A stretch of 64,000 nt of DNA from the NCBI RefSeq assembly GCF_004011695.2, contig NC_082409.1, positions 62,001 through 126,000 of the forward strand, given 5' to 3'. A program made the position numbers and the translations under genes. How positions within the stretch are numbered: position 1 is the stretch's first letter; each line of letters opens with the position of its first letter. This DNA is from Ascochyta rabiei. Taxonomy: Eukaryota > Ascomycota > Dothideomycetes > Pleosporales > Didymellaceae. Below are positions 57,700 through 64,000 of this stretch, piece after piece. A model generated the notes under the pieces. The model was given only the letters and a program-made list of their open reading frames with translations. It searched no databases and was not told the DNA's origin.

Positions 57700-60600
57700 T
57701 TTTAATACTTAGTAAATTATAACTAGCAGGTGTTCTTCCTTTACCTGCTGGAATAGGGGTGCTTAAATTCTTAGCAGCCTTATTTTGTCTACTCTATAGA
57801 AACATGTCCTTATAGTTTTAATTCTAGGTATCTTCTCTCTATACCTTTATAAGTCCCCTCTCTTCTAACTAAATATCCTCTAGTAAATGCTTATAGAACT
57901 TCTTTATTCTCTACCCTAGTATGTATGTAGCATGCTAGTCTCTTTAAGGTCTTTAAGCAAATAGATGCCCCTGTCTAGCTGTGTTCTGTTAAGTAACACT
58001 TAGTATAGCCTAAGCCACTTCTTTCTTAACTTCTTATCTCTAGACATGTTAATTTGTCCTACTAAGTCCTACAGTAGAACTAGGTCTCTAGGGTTAATCT
58101 GCTTATGCTAAACTTTGTTGTTATTATCCTAATATTCCTTTTTTAACGCTCTTAGTTAATTAGTTGTGCTAACCGCATCTTTTAGGAACTAATCCTAGAG
58201 ATCTAACTGCATAGCCCTGATTGCAAGTAGTTAAGCCCTGTTCTTAACCTTCTAGAAAGGTAGTGTTTGCCATGTTAGTAGTAACAGTTTAATTAGAAGA
58301 ACTAGGTTCTAGCTAGTAATAAGTTAATATGCTAAGTATCCTATAGATTGTATAGAGATCCTGTTAGCTAAGAGCACTATTAGGAGGTTGTCCGCCTATA
58401 ACCCCTTAAGCTTTGTAAGTGTGTTAATAATAAGTTTATATCTACCCTCTACTTTTCCTATTACTTAAGGGTTATGTGCATATGCCTATACCCTCTTAAT
58501 CCTGTAGATTAAAGTAAGCCTCTTAACTACTTTAGTAAAGTCTAGTGTGCTGTTAACTATAAGTCTTCTTATAGTGCTCTACCTACAGACAATGTCTTTA
58601 TATAGGAACTTTGCTACTATTAACAACTTGTTATTGTAAAGCGCCCTTGCCTCTATCTACCTACTTAAGTATTCTTTAGCTGCGACTAGGTACTAGAAGC
58701 CTCTGCTTATTAGCATATGCATAACATTAATAGTAACTAACTCCTATAGTATATAGGAGTAGGTACTAGTTAGTATGTCCTTTATAATCTTAGTTGCTCT
58801 AAGTTAGCACTTCTTATACGTGGAGATTTTTCTCTTAACACTCCTGTATATGTTAAGCCAGTAGTATTATTAAGAGACTATAGAGAATATAGCGTTTATG
58901 CCCCTAGAACTAATAGTTTAGTAGATGTCCTATATAACTGCAGTTTAGATATCTGCATTATTAACTACACGCCTAATAGTAATATTCCTTAAAGTTTTTT
59001 AGAATAAGTAGCCCTTCCTCTTAAAGAAATTTATAGCTCTCTTCTTCTAAGCCCTGCACTCTTTCCTGCTTAACCTAACTAGGGTCTTTAGGGAGTGTAG
59101 AAAAACAGCAATGTCCTCTAATTCCTAGGAGTATTCCTGTCTTAGAATCTGGGTAGTCCTTGTGTTAACCTGGTCACCTAACACCACGTTTGCTATTAGG
59201 TTTTTAACAAACTCTTTAACGTTAGATTTAGGTTTGTCTAGGTTCTTCTACCTCTCTAGCTTTAGGTATCTTAATAGTGCGTCTGCAACTATATTCTTCT
59301 TTCCTAGTACATAGCGTATTTTAAAGTCCTAGAGTAGAATTGCAGCACGCCACCTGTTTATAACTAAGCCTAGAAGGTCTAACAACAACCTATTTAGCTA
59401 GGTAATTAATATTTAAGTATTAGTCTTAATAATAAAGTGTTTACTATATAGCTACATCCTAAACTTCTTAAGTGCCTAAATAACTGCCTTACATTTAAGC
59501 TTTGTTAAGTGCTACCTACTTTCTGCCTTAGACTAGATAGTGCTTTTAAATCTGTATAGGTGTTGTTTTCTGTCTAGGCCTATTTGTTTAAGACATGCTC
59601 CTGCGCCTTTATTACTTGCATTAACTAAGAGAAACACTAAACTAGGATTTTTGTAAGATATTGTTATAAGCGAAGGTGCGTTAATAATATGCTCCTTTAG
59701 GAGTAACATTAAGCTCTATTCTGCGTTGCCCTATTGCTATACTATGTTATTCTTTAATAACTAGAATAGTAGCTTTGCTTTTAAGGCGAATAAGGGTATC
59801 TAGATGTAGTTGTAAACCACAATTCCTATAAACATCTAGACCTCCTTTAGGTTCTAACACTCTAGCTAATTTGTAATTTTATTAACTTTCTTTTATGCTA
59901 GATATTGTCCTTCTGCTAAAACTTTGTAGCTAACTACCCCTAATTAATTGTGTCCCTAGTAGCATTTAAGTCCTAACACTGTACCTCTAGCTCTTTCTAC
60001 ATCTATAAGGACCCTGTCTAGTTACTAAATGTGCTTAAGCACATATTGCCTAATACTAGGTAAAGCCTCCTTACTATTGTAATCTGTCTTTAGGCTACTG
60101 CTAGTAATGTTGTTAAGGAAAGGAAGTTTATCTAGCTAGTAATCCTTAAGAATCTTTGTTATAATTCTTTAGAAGACAGCTACTAAGTTAGTAGCCCCTT
60201 AAACTAGGGTACATAATTGTAAAAGGCTAATTAGCGTTATAACTACTGTTATGTCTCTGTTGTCTTTGTGCAGTATTTACTAGTTATAACTAGAAAAGAA
60301 GTCTATAAGTAACATAATCTTATAGCTAGCAAACCTCTTAGAGAACTTGTCTGTAGTTAGAGGGGTTCCTGCATCTTAAATAGAGACCTTATTTATATGT
60401 TAAGCGTTGTTAATAAACTAAAATCTACTGTCTTTCTTAGACACTAAATACTATAGGTTCCTGTATTAGCTGTCGCATCTCTTAAGTGTTCCTTGTTCTA
60501 ATCTTTTATTTAATATCTTAACAGGTTCTCCTTCTAGACTTCTTGCAACAGGGAAAGTTTTAACCTGCTAAGCTTTGTGTTGGATTATCCTAATTTAGTA

Positions 60601-61600
60601 AGGAGGAGAAACCTCCTTCTAAATCTGCCTAGATTTAGAAAAAGTAAAAGCTATAGCTGCTTCTCTGTTTAGGATCAATTCCTTAAAAAGTGTTATCTCT
60701 GCTAGGAACAGAGTATTGCTAAACTTCTAATCTTTTATTCTCTAGGGAGTAAGCCTTTTTCCTCTTAGGAATAGGGCATATTGTCTTTTAAATAAGTAAT
60801 TAAAAGGCCTAATATTATATAGCCTTAAACTAACTATTAGCTGCTGTTATTTATATGCAACTCTTTTCTAATCTTCCTAACTAAGTTCTATAGGTTTATT
60901 AGGTTGTAGATTATTAATAGGTTAAACCTTTACCCCTACTTGTTTATAGAGTGTGTTAACTTCTTAGTTTTTAACTATATTATGCTAACCTCTTACCCTT
61001 AATAATTATAAGTTTATTTAGGATAGTAAGATAAGGAAGTCCTTATCTGCATGTACTTGCCTAGGGTCCCCTCCCTTAGAGATCTACTAGAGACTGCTAG
61101 CATTATTCTGTGTAAAGATAAAACTACTTAGGCCTTTTAAGATTCCTAAATCTATAGTTGTACGTAGGAAGTAGTAGTTTACTTCTGCTAAGTAACAGAA
61201 CTTTAGGGTTGTTAGGTCTTTACTAGTATTAGAACATCCTAGCCTAATTAAGGAGTTCCCCTAACTTTTCCCTTATCCAGGTTATGCTTAACTAGGGTAG
61301 AGTAGTAAGGAGATAGGTCTAATGTAATAAAAGTAGTGTTCCTCCTTCTATTATTAGATATAATGCAGCACGTAGTCCTTCTAAAAATGTTGTACTGTAT
61401 AGCTAGTCTTGCTAATAAGCACTATAGCGTTCTAAGGATAACTAATCTTGTTAGGTTCCTTACAAGTCTGAAGTGCGTTAAGGTTGTAACTTCTCTAATC
61501 TGGACTAGGACATTCTACAACGTTCTAATAAACAGATCCATACTACTATTAGCTGTAATAACACCCTGCTCTTTTCCTATTAGGTGTGTCATTTCTTTGT
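57700..61600 (-). pseudogene. Gypsy-4 pol remnant: protease/RT/RNase H/integrase
   Basis: Minus-strand order: RT with SKKDSRFQFINNAQHINKV near 60450-60395, FFSSYNQQ near 60300, ATNLVAVFQ near 60205, PFLNNI near 60120-60103 (both catalytic Asp changed to Asn) and VVSYKVLAEGQ near 59925. RNase H ends with VADALLRYL near 59290-59265. Integrase follows: WLNIYRSVKRKIS near 58865-58825, a DLSR/EARALYNNK region near 58660, an AYAHNPQVIGKVEG block near 58480-58440, LLANRISIQS near 58360, and a C-terminal RDLVLLQDLVGQI near 58095. No chromodomain seen. Limits approximate. Confidence 0.85.
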
Positions 61601-61639
61601 ACACTATTCCTAGCGCTTAAGAAGCACTAAACCTTATTA

Positions 61640-64000
61640 AATTTATCTAAGCTCTAGTGTTAATTAAGTAGCTAACCGCATATAACCTAATGTAAGCCTA
61701 ACATGTTAGTAAATCTTAGTGCACTAGCTTCTCTAACCTAGTAGTTTCTATAGTTTTAGCTAGCTTATTTAGAGGATCTTTATTGTCCTATGTATTGCTG
61801 TGTGCTTCTACTTAGTAGCTTCTGCAAGTATTCCTCTCTAATCTAACATTAAAGCATTAAGCCCCGCTGTTCTTAATTGCAGGGTAATTTTTGCTAAACT
61901 TAGCGCTAGTGCAGACCCTTATAATTTCTAGCTAATTAGCAGTTAACTAGTAAGACCTGTCAAATCCTAATTAGTTAGAACCTCTGGCCCCTAGGATCGC
62001 TACGTTAACCCTCCCGCCAGCTATTATGTTAGAGTCTGACTCCTTTATAAGCTTCTGGAACATTGCTTAGATATAACCCTAGGAGACTAAATCTCTAACA
62101 GTAATCCCTTATACTTCTTAACAAAGAATTACAGTTAGAATCTTGTTTTTAGATAGTTTAAGTAGGTCTGCTATTCCATTGTCTAAGCTAGTTATTAATT
62201 ATTTCCTCTTTTACTAAGTTAATAGTAGAATAGTTTCTAATACCCTCTCTTGTAATAGTAGTTTAATAATAGCATACGGCTGACGGTAAGGTTAACTAGC
62301 AAAAGGTATTGTTTGCATGCTCTCTATTAGCAAAGGGCTTAACCTTAACAAGTCTTTAATATATACTACTAACGTATCTCTAGCATTATTATATACTTGC
62401 TTAACTATAGCTTACTAAAATATTAAAGGTCTTTCTTTCCTAACTGCAGCTCTCTAAGCTCTTTCTAGGATAGCATTAACTTAGCAGTTGCGTGCCTTAT
62501 CTAACCTAGTTACTGCGTTTAAGGAGGAGCTATCTTTAACGTTATATGCCCCTAGTACAATATCCCTGTTATTAATGTAATTAAGACTATAAACTTTATA
62601 ATAGTTATTATTAAGGATTTAGAAGTTCTAAAAAGAGTGTAATAACTTATAGTCTAGCTTATACTTATCTATTATAGTTAGTGCACTAACACTCCTAATA
62701 ATCTTTTCCTGTATATCTAGGCCTGGCCTAGATCTATACATTACCCCTCTAGGCCTAGAGTCTACACCTTTAAATAGATTAGGCTTAACTGCAGAGGCCA
62801 GCTAGTCTAGGACATCCTGTAAAACTTTAAAGTACTCTTAAATCTTCTGTTTTAACTAATTAAGTTAATAAGTAGGCAGGACAGATCCTTAGATAGGTTT
62901 AATTTAATAGTAAGTAGGACTAAAGTAGTATCTGCGTTAACTGTCTTAGTTAAGTTAAAAACTGCACTACTCTATGCGGGTAAGTGCTCTGTATAATTCA
63001 CACTTATAGGCTTAGTAGTTTAGCTCTCTACACATGTTGCAAGAGTTACTGTACTCTCTTCCTTAGGAGTAGTTTACTCCTTGTCTTAGGTTAACGTTCC
63101 TAGGTGCGTTAGTGATGTAAGAGCTATTGTTCTTTTCCTAGGTAGCACTAGCTTTAGTTGCTTAAGAAATAAAGTAAGCGTAATTAGTAGGAGACTAAAG
63201 GATCTCTCTTATCTAATTGTTAGAGTTTATAAGGGTGCTAACTTCTGCTAGAGATAGCTTCTATCCGCCTATTGCCTAGACGAGCTCTTTAACATCTTTA
63301 TTAACACTAGGAGGTAGGGGCATTTTGCTCTTACTACCCTAACTAGCCAGTTAATCCTTAGCCTAGGTAATAATAGACTTAGCGTTAATTAGCTCTTTAG
63401 TGCTGTTTATAAGGCGCTAGGTTTCCTTAGTATGTTTACTGTCCCTTCTAAGCGCTAATTCCTTTAAGCCTTAGCACTGCTTATGCACCCTTTTTATAAA
63501 ATTATAGATATTATTAAGTATAAATAAAGATTAATCCTTTATGTCTAGTCTGTTTTACATATTAAGGAGGACAAGGTCCTTGTTAACCTTTAGCAGTCCT
63601 AAGAAGAAGTAGTATCCTTCCTTAGAGGTTAGAATTTAATTATTTTTCTAATATATATTACTATATACTATAAAGTTAGTATAGTAGTATAATAGTCTAG
63701 GGAAGGCTTAAGAGGTTTCTTTAATATAGGCTTTAAGGAACGCTTAATTGCCTATACGTTAAGCAGTGTCCTAGTCTTTCTAGTAATCCTTTAAAGTAAT
63801 CTAAAGCTTAACCTAATTGTCTAAAGCGTATAGTTTTAGGCGTTTAATAAACCTCCTGTAGTAATTATAGCAGTAGTTAGGGAGGACCCTAACCTTCTGC
63901 TTGTTACCTAACCCTCTGTTTTCTGCTATATAGTTATAGTTATTAAGGAACTCTATAACCTTCTTTCTATTAAAGGATAGTTAGATAGACCTTCCTTTTA
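61640..64000 (-). pseudogene. Gypsy-4 gag remnant (start outside window)
   Basis: Minus-strand frame with the capsid-like region of fungal Gypsy elements: KVIEFLNNYNYIAENRGLG (about 63960-63905), KVRVLPNYCYNYYRRFIKRL (about 63885-63830), FLKAYIKETSQAFPRLL near 63738, EGYYFFLGLLKVNKDL near 63630-63580. A long linker with Lys- and Asn-rich segments follows to about 61640 (GGRVNVAILGARG near 62014). No unambiguous zinc knuckle. The 61336-61620 open stretch on + is a shadow. Confidence 0.75.
61930..61960 (-). repeat. 31-bp direct repeat, copy 2 (late gag)
   Basis: Partner of 57500-57530, lying 4.4 kb away on the other side of pol. Confidence 0.75.

Larger units (their letters stand above)
53470..64000 (-). 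mobile_element. Gypsy-4: Ty3/Gypsy element over 10.5 kb with a third ORF
   Basis: In minus orientation: gag (64000-61640), pol (about 61600-57700), a large extra ORF (about 57400-53810), G-run polypurine tract (53727-53737, as C on +), 3' LTR (53470-53724). The 5' LTR lies outside the window. CTAT at 53466-53469 is the probable target duplication in Gypsy-3. Unusually long because of the third ORF. RIP-degraded but fewer indels than expected for its age. Confidence 0.85.

Noticed and set aside
61336..61620. 94-codon + strand ORF
   Set aside because: Antisense to the gag-pol junction of Gypsy-4; no independent support.
1..64000. tRNA, rRNA, CRISPR array or telomeric repeat
   Set aside because: None seen by eye. 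The repeats present are transposon termini and one microsatellite, and the DNA is eukaryotic. A tRNAscan run would settle tRNAs.

Overview
The window is fungal nuclear DNA, almost certainly from a filamentous ascomycete (Pezizomycotina). Roughly 90% of it is AT-rich transposon wreckage. Its reading frames are broken almost only by TAA and TAG at positions where relatives need CAA or CAG, which is the C-to-T (CpA to TpA) signature of repeat-induced point mutation (RIP). Two islands of balanced base composition, about 24.55-28.44 kb and 37.65-40.01 kb, hold the only host-type genes. Their introns are 45-74 bp with GT...AG ends, as expected of such fungi. The species cannot be named from the sequence.

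Left repeat block (1-24550). A Tad1-type LINE (LINE-1, + strand) is the oldest layer seen. It was hit by a Ty3/Gypsy chromovirus (Gypsy-1, ending at 6363), itself hit by a Fot1/pogo transposon (77-1925). LINE-1 was also hit at 8322 by a ~0.9-kb non-autonomous retroposon (element E). E was hit by a second, full-length LINE (LINE-2), and LINE-2 by a complete Gypsy copy (Gypsy-2, 12322-19556). Target-site duplications (TSDs) of 13-15 bp (LINE-type), 5 bp (LTR) and TA (Fot1) fix the order.

Island 1 (24551-28440). One intact two-exon gene (26338-26991, 196 aa, unknown function) lies between a decayed minus-strand coding region and a three-exon gene (27321-28324, 296 codons) broken by a single TAG. 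All stops in the decayed frames fit C-to-T changes, so mutation appears to have leaked from the flanking repeats.

Middle block (28440-37650). A fragment of a Fot/pogo-like element is followed by a PIF/Harbinger-type DNA transposon (29042-37650) with two divergent genes: a Myb/SANT-like protein on + and a DDE transposase on -. A complete Copia element (30330-35602, TSD GTTAG) sits inside its first gene.

Island 2 (37651-40008). Only decayed genes are seen: a multi-exon + strand remnant and two overlapping - strand frames. A CpG-rich hairpin lies at the right edge.

Right block (40010-64000). Everything is nested on the minus strand. A Fot/pogo-like element is cut by Gypsy-3 (3' LTR 41378-41597). 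Gypsy-3 is cut by Copia-2 (45676-51127) and by Gypsy-4 (3' LTR 53470-53724, running off the window). Copia-2 carries a solo LTR of the Gypsy-4 family in opposite orientation. Gypsy-4 has, besides gag and pol, a ~1,200-codon sense-strand third ORF between integrase and its 3' LTR. Gypsy-1/-2 and Gypsy-3 carry coding-like frames antisense to pol in the same position. These extra ORFs, element E and the once-interrupted island-1 gene are the most interesting items. No tRNA, rRNA or CRISPR array was seen.
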